Below, in pieces: positions 1 through 8,312 of a stretch of 64,000 nt of DNA. The notes under the pieces were generated by a model. The model had not been told where the DNA came from. It saw only the letters and a program-made list of their open reading frames with translations, and searched no databases. The stretch spans positions 59,873 to 123,872 of the forward strand of contig JAXDNY010000072.1 of the NCBI GenBank assembly GCA_034669145.1. The letters are read 5' to 3'. This stretch comes from PALSA-894 sp034669145. GTDB taxonomy: Bacteria; Pseudomonadota; Alphaproteobacteria; Rhizobiales; Xanthobacteraceae. The position numbers and the translations under genes were made by a program. How positions within the stretch are numbered: position 1 is the stretch's first letter; the number at the start of each line of letters is the position of its first letter.

Positions 1-3000
1 GAGACCGTGCCGGACAGCGTCACGTTGGCCGCGCCGACGGCGCGATCCTCGATGTCGACCGCGCGCGCCGTGCCTGTGGTGGTGATGGATCCGCTATAGG
101 TGATCGCGGCCGTGCCGCCGGTGTTGGCGCCGCCAACGCCATCGCCGACCAGGAAGCCCGCGCCGGTCGCGCTACTGAGGCTTCCGCCGCCGAGCGCGAT
201 GGCGCCGCCGCTGGTGCTCGCGATCTTGACGCCGTTGGTGCCGCCGCCCGACGTGGTAGAATCGAAGTTCAGGCCGTTGGCGGCGTCGATCGCGACGCCG
301 CTCAAATTCAGCGCCTGACCCGATGTGCTGTTGATGCTCTCGTCGCCCGCTGTCGCCGACACGCGCACGGTGCCGCCGCCGGTGGCGTTGAACCCGGTGC
401 CGGAGGTCGTGTCGATGTTCAGGCCACCGTCGAACTGGATCGCCGCGCCGGTGTTGGTGGCCAGATTGATCGCGGTTTGCGTGGACGTGCTGGCGGTGAC
501 CAGGCCGTTGATGTCGACCGTGCCGCCGGTCTCGTTGGCGACATTGACCGCTGCCGCGGCGTTGTTCTGCGTGATCGTGCCATTGTAGGTGACGTTCGCG
601 GTGCTGTTCTGGACATCGAGCGCCGCACCGGTCGGGCTGGTGATCGAGGTGTTGGAGCCGAAGGTGAAGGCACCGCTTGAACCATTGGTGATATCGATGC
701 CGGCGTTGCCGCCGTTGAGCGTGGTGGTGCCGTTGAAGTTATAGTTGCCGTCGGCGTCGTTGAACTGCAGCCCGGTGCCGTTGCTGGCCGCGAGCGTGCC
801 GATCTGGAAGGTGAGCGTGCCGGTCGTATGATTGCCGGTCACGTTGACCAGCGCCGCATTGCTGGCCTGGATGATGTTGCCGCTGTAGGTGGTCGAGACC
901 GTGCCGCCGCTCACGTTGAATGCCGCGCCGGTGGCGCCGCTGAGCGCAGAACTGCTGTCGCCCAGAGTGACGCTGCCAGTGATGCCGGTCAGGCTGATGT
1001 TGTTGGCCCCACCGGTCGAGGTGATCGACGAAAAGGTTGCGCCCGCGCCGAACGCGCCGGTAGTGAGGTTCAGCGCCTCGCCGTTGGTATTGATCGCCAC
1101 GTGGTCGATGGTGAGCGTGCCGAAGCCGCTGCCCGAAAGGGCATTGCCGCCCGCTCCGGTGTTGCCGAGCGTAATACCCTGCACGGTGTTGCCCGAGGCA
1201 AGCGTGATGTCGTTTGCCGCCGCGACGGACGTCGTGATGGTCGGATTGCCCGCCGTGTTGTCTGCCGAGTGGCCGACCGAGAGGCTGCTGCCTCCCGTGA
1301 CGGCGCTGTTCACCGTGAACGCCACGCCGTCGCCGATCAGCTTCTGCCCGGCCTCGAGAACAATGCCGCCAGTGTAGGTGAGCGTGCCGCCCGCGTTGTC
1401 GTAGACGAAAATCGTATCGCCGGTGCCGTCGACGTCGTCATTGGTGGTGCCGTCGCCGGTCACGCCGTTGACCTGGGCGAGGCTCACGAATGGATGGTCG
1501 AAGCTGCCGTCCTGGCCGGACGAAGACGCGGCGCCATCGACGTACCAGATGTTGCCCCCGTTCACGATGACCGTAACGGTCGAGGCTTCGTTGCTCACCA
1601 GGCCTTCGGAATCGACGGTGAAGTATTTGAACGTCGCCGTGTTCGTTCCATCGGCCGCACCGGTATGGCCGAAACCCGTATCCGGCGTATAGATAACGCT
1701 CGTGCTGACGCCGGCGGTGAACGTGAGAGTGCCGTGCGTGTTCGCGTCGGTGACGACGCTCGCGATCTTCAGTCCGCTCTGAAGCCCATTCGGATCGACG
1801 TCGTTTGACAGCAAGCTGAGGCTGATCGGGGTGTTGCCGGCAACGCCGGTGTATGAATCGTCGAACGCGATCGGCGTGACGTGGATGCCGCCGACCTGGG
1901 TGAGGCCGTTGAGCGCGCCGGCGGGGTCGCCGGGCACGCTGCTCGCTTCGTTGAACGAGACGCCGGTCGCCGCCGTGGTGGTGCTGTTGTTGGCGATGGT
2001 GACCGAGACCGTGACGGTCTCGCCGGGATCGATCTTGCCGTCGCCATCCGTGTCGATCTTGAGCGTCGAGGTCTGAAACGCCGTCAGCGTGTTGGAGGAA
2101 GCGGCTGCGACGCTGATCGGGCGCGTGTCGGAGTCGGTGAGTGCGCCGCCCGTGCCGGAATGACCGAGATCACTGGTCGTGACGGTGAGCGTGTCGGTGC
2201 TGTGGAAGTTGAGGTTGCCCTGATATTTGAGGCCGTTCGCATCGGCCAGCGTCGCATTGATCTGCGCGGTTGTGCCGGTCACCACCACTGTGCCGGTGGT
2301 GTCACCTGTCACTTGCGCAGCGGTGACGCCGCCCGCAACGGCGGTGTTGACGTCAAGGATGCCGTTGTCGACGTGCAGGGTGACCTGCACGTTCTGCGGC
2401 ACGGCATCGACGTCCGCGATCGAGACGCCGGTGATCGAAACTGGCGTGTCTTCCGTCGCGTTGACCGTCGAACCCGGCACCGTATTCACAGGGCCGTCGT
2501 TGACGGCGACGACATGCACCGCAGAGGAAATCGACAGAGTCGTGGTGTCGAGGCCGCCATTGGCCGTGCCGCCGTTGTCCTGGACCTGGGTCAGCTTGAA
2601 GGTGCGATCACCCGCGGTCGGAGCGTTGACGTTGGTGTCCTGATAGGTGATGCCATTGATGAGCGTATCGAGATTGGCGGGGGTAACGCCGGGCGAGGCC
2701 TTGGTTAGCGTGACGGTCGCAAAGCCTCCGGCGACGGTGACCGCGTAGCCCACATTGATGCCGCCGGCGGTCGTGCCGGAGGAGTTGCCGCCGAGCGTGA
2801 TCGCCGTGCCGTCGATGACGAGCCTTTCGTTCGCACTGTCCTGCAGGCCGTTCACCGTGAAGACGAGCTTGATGATGCCCTGGCCGGCTTCGATGGTGCT
2901 GGTGCTCGCGCCCGAGAAGACCGCGACGGCGGCACCCTGGACGCTGGCGCCCGCCGCGCCGCCTTCCGTGAAGGTCATGTTGGCGGAGTTCGCCGTGAGT

Positions 3001-4292
3001 GTCGGCTTGTCGTTCACCGCCGTCACGCTCACCTGCACCTGAACCGGAGTGGCCGACTCCAGGCCGGGAGTGCCGTCGTCCTTGGCAACCACGGTGAACG
3101 CATTGAGCGTGCCGTTGGCGTTCGATGCTCCGGTCCAGTACGCATTGTTGGAGCCGTCGATCGTGTCGTTCGTGCCAACCGCGAACGCCGTGGCCGTGCC
3201 CGGGCTCGTCCCGATCAGCAGCGTGCCGCTCGTAACCGCCTTCACCACGAAGGCCGTGACGCTGCCGTCAACGTCGGCTTCATTGCCTTGCGCCGCGATC
3301 TCGGCAAACGTGATCTCGACCTGCGTGTCCTCGTTCACGGTGTCGACCGGCGCCGCCATCGCGGTCAGCGTCGGCGCGTCGTTCACCGCCGTCACGCTCA
3401 CCTGCACCTGAACCGGAGTGGCCGACTCCAAGGCCTCGTCATCCCTGGCGACCACCGTGAACGCGTTGAGCGTGCCGTTGGCGTCCTGCGCTCCGGTCCA
3501 GTAGGCCTGATGTGTCGCATCGATCGTGTCGTTCGTGCCGGCGGCGAACGCCAATGCAGTGCCCGGGCTGGTGCCTATCAGCAATGTGCCGGTCGATACC
3601 GCCTTCACCACGAAGGCCACGACCGTCCCGTCGTCGGCTTCATTGCCTTGCGCCGCGATCTCGGCGAACGTGATCTCGACCTGCGTGTCCTCGTTCACTG
3701 TGTCCACCGGCGCCGCCATCGCGGTCAGCGTCGGCGCGGCAAACACGCCCCGATAAGCGGCCATCGTCTCCGGCGTGAACGCCAAGCCCGCCGCGATCGG
3801 CCCGGTGCTGACATCCAACTCCCAGCTTGCGCCCTGCTCCGCCGCGCCGACCGGATGGCTCGCGGCCGCCACGTCGGCGCCGGTGTAGATGGAAAGCTCC
3901 TCGATGAACTGCCGCCCCGTTGCGCCGCTTGCGACATCGCAGCCATAGAGAAGAATGCCGCCGCCGGGCGCGAGTGCCGCGCCGATGTCGGCCAGCAACC
4001 CCGCATGGCCTGCAAGCGCGCGCGCATTCAGCAGCGTCGCGCCGATGTGAATCTGCCCCGGCGTGCCGTGCGAGACGATATGGATCGCCGGAAGATCGCG
4101 CAGCCCGCGGGCCGCCAGTATCTCGGCAATCTGGTCAAGCCCATCGGTGTTTCTGTCGAGCACCACGGCCAGGTGGTTGGCGCGAACGCCTTCGAGCAAC
4201 GACCTGCTTTCGGACACGCTCGGATCGATAAACACGACAGAGCGAACGACATCGGTCAGCGACCCGATGGTCTGTCTCGCGGTCGACGTCAT
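1..4292 (-). CDS. Giant DUF4347 / cadherin-like / beta-strand-repeat exoprotein (partial)
   Basis: The frame is open from an ATG at 4292 to the left edge, so more than 1430 residues are present and the C-terminus is missing. AGGAG lies 6 nt before the ATG. Residues about 20-175 look like DUF4347 (VVFIDPSV, HIVSHGTPGQ, LLYGCDVASG). Two cadherin-like repeats of 123 residues follow, each with VNEDTQVEITF and VQVQVSVTAVND. Then come VCBS/Ig-like segments (DTDGDGKIDPGET), an IWYVDGAA...GSFDHPF start typical of right-handed beta-helix regions, and many S/T/N/G-rich beta-strand repeats (TYSGNI, NVTLSGTVS). Proteins of this architecture are usually secreted adhesins or biofilm matrix proteins, often exported by type I systems; the export signal would lie outside the window. 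Function as an adhesin is inference. Confidence 0.85.
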   Translation of the reverse strand, partial: MTSTARQTIGSLTDVVRSVVFIDPSVSESRSLLEGVRANHLAVVLDRNTDGLDQIAEILAARGLRDLPAIHIVSHGTPGQIHIGATLLNARALAGHAGLLADIGAALAPGGGILLYGCDVASGATGRQFIEELSIYTGADVAAASHPVGAAEQGASWELDVSTGPIAAGLAFTPETMAAYRGVFAAPTLTAMAAPVDTVNEDTQVEITFAEIAAQGNEADDGTVVAFVVKAVSTGTLLIGTSPGTALAFAAGTNDTIDATHQAYWTGAQDANGTLNAFTVVARDDEALESATPVQVQVSVTAVNDAPTLTAMAAPVDTVNEDTQVEITFAEIAAQGNEADVDGSVTAFVVKAVTSGTLLIGTSPGTATAFAVGTNDTIDGSNNAYWTGASNANGTLNAFTVVAKDDGTPGLESATPVQVQVSVTAVNDKPTLTANSANMTFTEGGAAGASVQGAAVAVFSGASTSTIEAGQGIIKLVFTVNGLQDSANERLVIDGTAITLGGNSSGTTAGGINVGYAVTVAGGFATVTLTKASPGVTPANLDTLINGITYQDTNVNAPTAGDRTFKLTQVQDNGGTANGGLDTTTLSISSAVHVVAVNDGPVNTVPGSTVNATEDTPVSITGVSIADVDAVPQNVQVTLHVDNGILDVNTAVAGGVTAAQVTGDTTGTVVVTGTTAQINATLADANGLKYQGNLNFHSTDTLTVTTSDLGHSGTGGALTDSDTRPISVAAASSNTLTAFQTSTLKIDTDGDGKIDPGETVTVSVTIANNSTTTAATGVSFNEASSVPGDPAGALNGLTQVGGIHVTPIAFDDSYTGVAGNTPISLSLLSNDVDPNGLQSGLKIASVVTDANTHGTLTFTAGVSTSVIYTPDTGFGHTGAADGTNTATFKYFTVDSEGLVSNEASTVTVIVNGGNIWYVDGAASSSGQDGSFDHPFVSLAQVNGVTGDGTTNDDVDGTGDTIFVYDNAGGTLTYTGGIVLEAGQKLIGDGVAFTVNSAVTGGSSLSVGHSADNTAGNPTITTSVAAANDITLASGNTVQGITLGNTGAGGNALSGSGFGTLTIDHVAINTNGEALNLTTGAFGAGATFSSITSTGGANNISLTGITGSVTLGDSSSALSGATGAAFNVSGGTVSTTYSGNIIQASNAALVNVTGNHTTGTLTFQIGTLAASNGTGLQFNDADGNYNFNGTTTLNGGNAGIDITNGSSGAFTFGSNTSITSPTGAALDVQNSTANVTYNGTITQNNAAAAVNVANETGGTVDINGLVTASTSTQTAINLATNTGAAIQFDGGLNIDTTSGTGFNATGGGTVRVSATAGDESINSTSGQALNLSGVAIDAANGLNFDSTTSGGGTNGVKIASTSGGAIALGGGSLSSATGAGFLVGDGVGGANTGGTAAITYSGSITTTGTARAVDIEDRAVGAANVTLSGTV

Positions 4293-4755
4293 GGCGCACT
4301 CCTGGCTACGAACCGGTGAAACGGCTCGGGGAATCACAAGGTCGGATACGCCAAGGCCGATCAGGCCGTCGGCGCCTTATTTCTTCTTCGTTGTTCGACG
4401 TTGCGTGTGCCCCCGCACACAAGTCCCCTCATCAAAACAGGACATAGCTAGCAGCGGCCCGGCGCGAGAACAATCAAAACTTCACTACCGGCAATGTGTT
4501 GGGGGTCAAATGTTGGGGTCTAGGAGTTCCACGGCCGTTCACACGACGCGCGAGCGGAGCCGGGGTGAAATATGCGGCGGACTTCAATTCGCTGGCCGCG
4601 GTGCCTGTGGCTTTCGTCGAAGCGGCCGGCGCGTGCGCGACGCACTGCGTGCGACCGAACATTTTGCCGTTTTGAAGGTGCTATCGCGAAGATTGTATTG
4701 ACGGTTTCGGCTGAGAGGAAATAGAGTGGAACCGTAAACCCGAGGGGGGCCCTGT
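4293..4755. other. Divergent intergenic region, no gene recognised
   Basis: These 463 bp separate the giant exoprotein gene (reverse) from the tail-collar genes (forward). Open frames across it are short or merely extend the antisense of the exoprotein gene, and none has a ribosome binding site plus a recognisable protein. It should hold the promoters of both units. Confidence 0.5.
4698..4726 (+). promoter_or_regulatory. Possible sigma-70-like promoter of the tail-collar operon
   Basis: TTGACG at 4698-4703 matches a -35 box. After 17 nt comes ATAGAG at 4721-4726, only a weak -10. It is 30 nt before the first tail-collar start codon. Pattern reading only. Confidence 0.25.
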
Positions 4756-5274
4756 ATGGCGGAACCATTTCTTGGCGAGATCCGCATCATGTCGTTCGTT
4801 TACAACCCTCAGGGTTGGGCGATGTGCAACGGGCAGTTTCTGCCCATCAATCAGAACCAGGCGCTGTTCTCGCTGCTCGGGACCACATACGGCGGCAACG
4901 GGCAGACCACCTTCGCGCTGCCCGACCTGCGGGGGCAGGTGCCGATCCACAGGGGCTCCGGATTTACCCAGGGCCAGAAGGGCGGGGAACAGGCGCATAC
5001 GGTAACGATCTCGGAATTGCCGACCCATACGCATGTATTGAGCGGGTCCAGCGCCGTCGGAAACGCAATCAATCCGCGGCCACAGAATACCAGTGGAACG
5101 CTTTTCGCGCAGGACCCGGGAAAAGCTTACTTCCCCTCCCTGCAAAGCGCGACCGCGCTGAATAGCGGTAGTATCGGGCCCGTCGGCGGTAGTCAGGCGC
5201 ATCTCAACATGCAGCCGTTTCTTGTGCTGAACTTCTGCATCGCCCTGCAGGGCATCTTCCCGTCGCAGAACTAA
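4756..5274 (+). CDS. Phage tail collar domain protein 1 (microcystin-dependent-protein-like)
   Basis: 172 residues. The first 60 residues carry the Tail Collar signature (FLGEIRIMSF, GWAMCNGQFLPI, NQALFSLLGTTYGGNGQTTFALPDLRGQVPIH), and the end carries the usual SQAHLNMQPFLVLNFCIALQG motif. GAGGGGGG lies upstream of the ATG. Outside phages, stand-alone proteins of this type are known as MdpB-like proteins in bacterial chromosomes, with unclear function. First of three tandem paralogues (13-bp and 10-bp gaps), so probably one transcript. No other phage genes are nearby, so this is not a prophage remnant in any obvious way. Confidence 0.92.
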   Translation: MAEPFLGEIRIMSFVYNPQGWAMCNGQFLPINQNQALFSLLGTTYGGNGQTTFALPDLRGQVPIHRGSGFTQGQKGGEQAHTVTISELPTHTHVLSGSSAVGNAINPRPQNTSGTLFAQDPGKAYFPSLQSATALNSGSIGPVGGSQAHLNMQPFLVLNFCIALQGIFPSQN

Positions 5275-5287
5275 AGGAAGCGCAACA

Positions 5288-5791
5288 ATGGCACAGCCCT
5301 ATGTTGGCGAAATTCGCATGTTCGGCGGCAATTTTGCGCCCGCCGGCTGGATGTTCTGTGAAGGCCAGCTCCTGCCGATCTCCGAGAACGAGACCCTATT
5401 CAATCTGATCGGCACCACCTACGGCGGCGACGGGCAGTCGACCTTTGCGCTGCCCGACCTGCGCGGGCGTATCCCGATCCACCAGGGCAACGGCTTCATC
5501 CTCGCCCAAACCGGCGGTGCGGAGCAGGTCACGCTGACCGTGGCGCAGATTCCAGCTCATACCCATCCACTGCTGGGTTCGGCTGTGAACGGCACCGACG
5601 CCAACCCGTCAAACAGCTTCCTGTCCAATTCCACGATCATCACGCCCTACGCGCCGGAGACGCCCAACGTGCAAATGGCGGCGAACGCCGTCAGTGCGGT
5701 CGGCGGCAGCCAGCCGCACAACAACTTCCAGCCCTATCTCTGCGTCGACTTCATCATTTCGCTGTTCGGCATCTTCCCGCGACAGGGCTAA
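5288..5791 (+). CDS. Phage tail collar domain protein 2
   Basis: 167 residues with the same layout as its neighbours: YVGEIRMFGG, AGWMFCEGQLLPI, NETLFNLIGTTYGGDGQSTFALPDL near the N-terminus and SQPHNNFQPYLCVDFIISLFG at the end. The ATG follows AAGGAAGCGCAACA, a good ribosome binding site. Only the middle (about residues 75-135) differs strongly from the paralogues, which would fit a variable binding or tip region on a shared collar fold; that is inference. Confidence 0.92.
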   Translation: MAQPYVGEIRMFGGNFAPAGWMFCEGQLLPISENETLFNLIGTTYGGDGQSTFALPDLRGRIPIHQGNGFILAQTGGAEQVTLTVAQIPAHTHPLLGSAVNGTDANPSNSFLSNSTIITPYAPETPNVQMAANAVSAVGGSQPHNNFQPYLCVDFIISLFGIFPRQG

Positions 5792-5801
5792 AGAGGACAT
5801 C

Positions 5802-6329
5802 ATGGCTGATCCCTTCCTTGCCGAGATCCGCATCTTCGGTTTCCAGTTTGCGCCCAAGGGCTGGGCGTTCTGCGATGGGCAGCTCCTGCCGCTCTCGCAG
5901 AACACCGCGCTGTTCTCGCTCCTCGGCACCACTTACGGCGGTGACGGCAAGTCGACCTTCGCGCTGCCCGACATGCAGGGCAACGCGCCGATGCATCCCG
6001 GCCAGGGCCCCGGCCTGTCGCTGCATGATTTGGGCGAGACCGGCGGCTCGCAAACGGTGACCTTGCTCGAAAGCGAGATTCCGACGCATAGCCACGCTCT
6101 GATGGCCTCAAACGAAGACGGTACCCAGGGTTCGCTGACTGCAAACATCACGATCGCGAACTCCGTCGGCGGAAAACTCTATCAGACCATCACCAATGCC
6201 AATGTCGTCCCCATGAACTTTGGCGCCTTGGGGCCGGCCGGCGGGAGCCTGCCGCACAACAACATGCAGCCGTTTCTCACGCTCAATTTCTGCATCGCGA
6301 TGCAGGGCGTCTTCCCGCCGCGAACTTGA
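5802..6329 (+). CDS. Phage tail collar domain protein 3
   Basis: 175 residues. The ATG at 5802 is preceded by AAGAGGACATC and starts the conserved MADPFLAEIRIFGF; the open frame runs further upstream but only antisense/overlapping the previous gene. Collar motif GWAFCDGQLLPLSQNTALFS and terminal LPHNNMQPFLTLNFCIAMQG are present. Third member of the tandem set. A GNAT acetyltransferase gene follows 78 bp downstream. Confidence 0.92.
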   Translation: MADPFLAEIRIFGFQFAPKGWAFCDGQLLPLSQNTALFSLLGTTYGGDGKSTFALPDMQGNAPMHPGQGPGLSLHDLGETGGSQTVTLLESEIPTHSHALMASNEDGTQGSLTANITIANSVGGKLYQTITNANVVPMNFGALGPAGGSLPHNNMQPFLTLNFCIAMQGVFPPRT

Positions 6330-6407
6330 CGCTTCGGCGCCGATATCAGCCGTGCTCCGCCACGCTCAGCGCCGAGCAAGGGCCCTTCTACGAGCATAGG
6401 CCACACG

Positions 6408-6944
6408 ATGAGCGTAGCTCAGTGGTCGCGCGCCGCCGCTGCGGGCCTGCGCTTCCGCCCCATCGCGGACGCCGACCTTGCGTTCCTCGCGCGCCTCTAT
6501 GCCTCCACGCGCATGGAGGAACTCGCCGTAACCGACTGGTCCGACGCGCAGAAGGCGGCGTTCCTGCAGTCGCAGTTCGACGCGCAGCACGCGCACTATC
6601 AGAAATATTACGCCGGCTCGGAGTTCTTCGTCGTCGAGCAGGCCGGAACTGCGGTCGGACGGCTGTATCTGGCGCGCTGGACGTCCGAGCATCGCATCGT
6701 CGACATCGCGTTATTGCCCGAGCATCGCGTTAAAGGGATTGGAACAGCGCTAATGCGCGATCTGCTCGACGAGGCAGCCGCCGCCGGCAAAGCCGTGACC
6801 ATCCACGTGGAAAAATTCAATCCGGCGCAAACGCTCTATCGCCGTCTCGGATTCGTCCCCGCTGGCGAGGAAGGCGCATACGATCTTATGCGCTGGAACC
6901 CGCCGAACTCACCTTCGCCAGCTACCAATTCTACAGGCACCTAA
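6408..6944 (+). CDS. GNAT family N-acetyltransferase
   Basis: 178 residues with a GNAT fold: N-terminal RFRPIADADLAFLARLYAST, central VGRLYLARW strand, acetyl-CoA-binding loop HRVKGIGTALM (R/Q-x-x-G-x-G/A type) and the FNPAQTLYRRLGF end motif. Such enzymes move an acetyl group from acetyl-CoA to an amine; the substrate cannot be read. It directly follows the three collar genes on the same strand, so it may modify one of those proteins or a shared partner. That link rests on position only. Confidence 0.85.
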   Translation: MSVAQWSRAAAAGLRFRPIADADLAFLARLYASTRMEELAVTDWSDAQKAAFLQSQFDAQHAHYQKYYAGSEFFVVEQAGTAVGRLYLARWTSEHRIVDIALLPEHRVKGIGTALMRDLLDEAAAAGKAVTIHVEKFNPAQTLYRRLGFVPAGEEGAYDLMRWNPPNSPSPATNSTGT

Positions 6945-7106
6945 GTTATTAAAATTCCGAATAGCAACAGATGCAATCGCGGCTAAGCGCAACCGTACTA
7001 CAGTCTTAGCGGTTTCCAGTATTCGCGCCGCAACCAAGGTTCCTTTGACGCGCCCTTGTCTTGCCGTTAACCTAGCGTTTGTGGAATGGCGTTTAGAGGG
7101 CTCGGG

Positions 7107-7781
7107 ATGGGTGAATACAACAGGCGTGCGTTCCTGGGCGCGTCCCTGGGAGCGTTCTCGGCGCTTCAACTTCCCAAAATCGCGCTCGCGCAAACGTGCG
7201 TCACCAGCGGCTGGCCGGCCTTCACGCCCAACCGCCTGACTGTCGACTGCGCGTCGCGCCGCAATTTCGCGGTCTTCAGGAAAAACCCGACCTACATGGG
7301 TCTGGCCGGCTGTGTCAGCATGACCTTCGTGCAGGGCAAGTACGGTAGCTACACCGCCGGCAATCTTTTCCTGTTTCCTTGGTTGAACGAGAAAGGCCGG
7401 GCGCTGGGCGCTGCGAAGGACTGGCAGACCGTGGTGCCGACCAACGCCACCAAATTCCTCGCTTCCGCTCCGATCCCCAATTGGAATTTGCCGCTGGATG
7501 AGTTTTTCCTGCGCTACAAGCTGGTGGCGCCGATCGAGCAGTTCATCGGATTCCGCGTCGACCAGCCGTTCGGCCTGAACGACTCGCGGCGTCCCTGGTT
7601 CACCAACGTTGCCAAGCTCTCGGATGGCAAGCCTGTCGGTATCGGGTGGAATAGCAGCAACTTGAACGGGCCCTGGTTCGGCGGCAGCCGGTGGATCCCG
7701 AACACCGATCCGTGCAAAGGCAATGCGTGGCGCGCGCTGATCATCGACGGGCTAAATCAGGCGTCCGTCGGCGTGTGCTGA
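7107..7781 (+). CDS. Tat-exported protein of unknown function
   Basis: 224 residues from the ATG at 7107, chosen because AGAGGG lies 6 nt upstream; an in-frame ATG at 7086 would add seven residues and has no such site. The N-terminus NRRAFLGASLGAFSALQL...ALA is a twin-arginine signal ending near ALAQ, so the protein should cross the inner membrane folded. The mature part is rich in W, N, P and Cys and has no domain I recognise. It lies on the strand of the collar genes and converges with the DUF6916 gene. Confidence 0.75.
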   Translation: MGEYNRRAFLGASLGAFSALQLPKIALAQTCVTSGWPAFTPNRLTVDCASRRNFAVFRKNPTYMGLAGCVSMTFVQGKYGSYTAGNLFLFPWLNEKGRALGAAKDWQTVVPTNATKFLASAPIPNWNLPLDEFFLRYKLVAPIEQFIGFRVDQPFGLNDSRRPWFTNVAKLSDGKPVGIGWNSSNLNGPWFGGSRWIPNTDPCKGNAWRALIIDGLNQASVGVC

Positions 7782-7794
7782 GGGTCGTGCCTTT

Positions 7795-8172
7795 TCAGGT
7801 GAACACCGCCTCGTAGCCGTTGCGGCCGTCGACTCGCCCGATCGGAACCAGAAACAGCTCGATAGTGCCCAGGCCCGGATGGGTGAGCGGGTATATCGCC
7901 TGCGGCAGGAAAGGCCCGGGCGCCGACAGGAACAGCAGCGAGAAAGCCCCGCCCGCACGGCGCGCCTGTCCCAGTTTGCGGACCTCCGAAAGCTGAAGCG
8001 CAATCTCGCCGTTTGCGCCCCGGATCGAAAACTCATCGTGCAAACGCGGCTCGAAATCGGCCGCCGTCAAAACACCGATATCTGCGGTCTTTGGAATTGC
8101 CAATCTCCCCGACTGCCAACTGGAAAATTCCAACGGCAACCTACACCGCCAACGATCTCCACTCTGACGCAT
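7795..8172 (-). CDS. DUF6916 family protein
   Basis: The conserved part is the last 90 residues: LTAADFEPRLHDEF, IALQLSEVRKLG, GAFSLLFLSAPGPFLPQAIY, and HPGLGTIELFLVPIG...YEAVFT, which match my memory of DUF6916, a small uncharacterised domain often found near tail-collar genes. The start is uncertain. ATG at 8172 is used; the frame continues to another start at 8244 and family members usually begin close to the LTAADF motif. It converges with the Tat-protein gene, 13 bp apart. Confidence 0.7.
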   Translation of the reverse strand: MRQSGDRWRCRLPLEFSSWQSGRLAIPKTADIGVLTAADFEPRLHDEFSIRGANGEIALQLSEVRKLGQARRAGGAFSLLFLSAPGPFLPQAIYPLTHPGLGTIELFLVPIGRVDGRNGYEAVFT

Positions 8173-8312
8173 CTCCCTGCACGGTGTAAACCGCTTCACT
8201 GTGCCGTCTCGACATCGCCGCCCCGCACGACACCCCGACCGCATTGACAGCCGCCGCCAACAAAATCACATAGTCCAATAATTGCCCGCGAAGGGAAGCT
8301 GGAGGAAATGCA

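Noticed and set aside
828..3756. Several long forward open frames in the first 4 kb
   Set aside because: They are antisense to the exoprotein gene, whose reverse frame is open over the full 4.3 kb with clear domains and a ribosome binding site.
4497..4540. GGGGTCAAATGTTGGGGTCT as an insertion-sequence end
   Set aside because: No inverted partner, target duplication or transposase seen.
4756..6329. Prophage remnant because of tail-collar domains
   Set aside because: No capsid, terminase, portal, lysis or integrase gene nearby; the genes match chromosomal MdpB-like proteins.
6410..6430. GCGTAGCTCAGTGGT resembling the D-arm of a tRNA
   Set aside because: No matching acceptor stem, anticodon arm or TTCGANTC T-loop follows; the sequence codes for the start of the GNAT protein.
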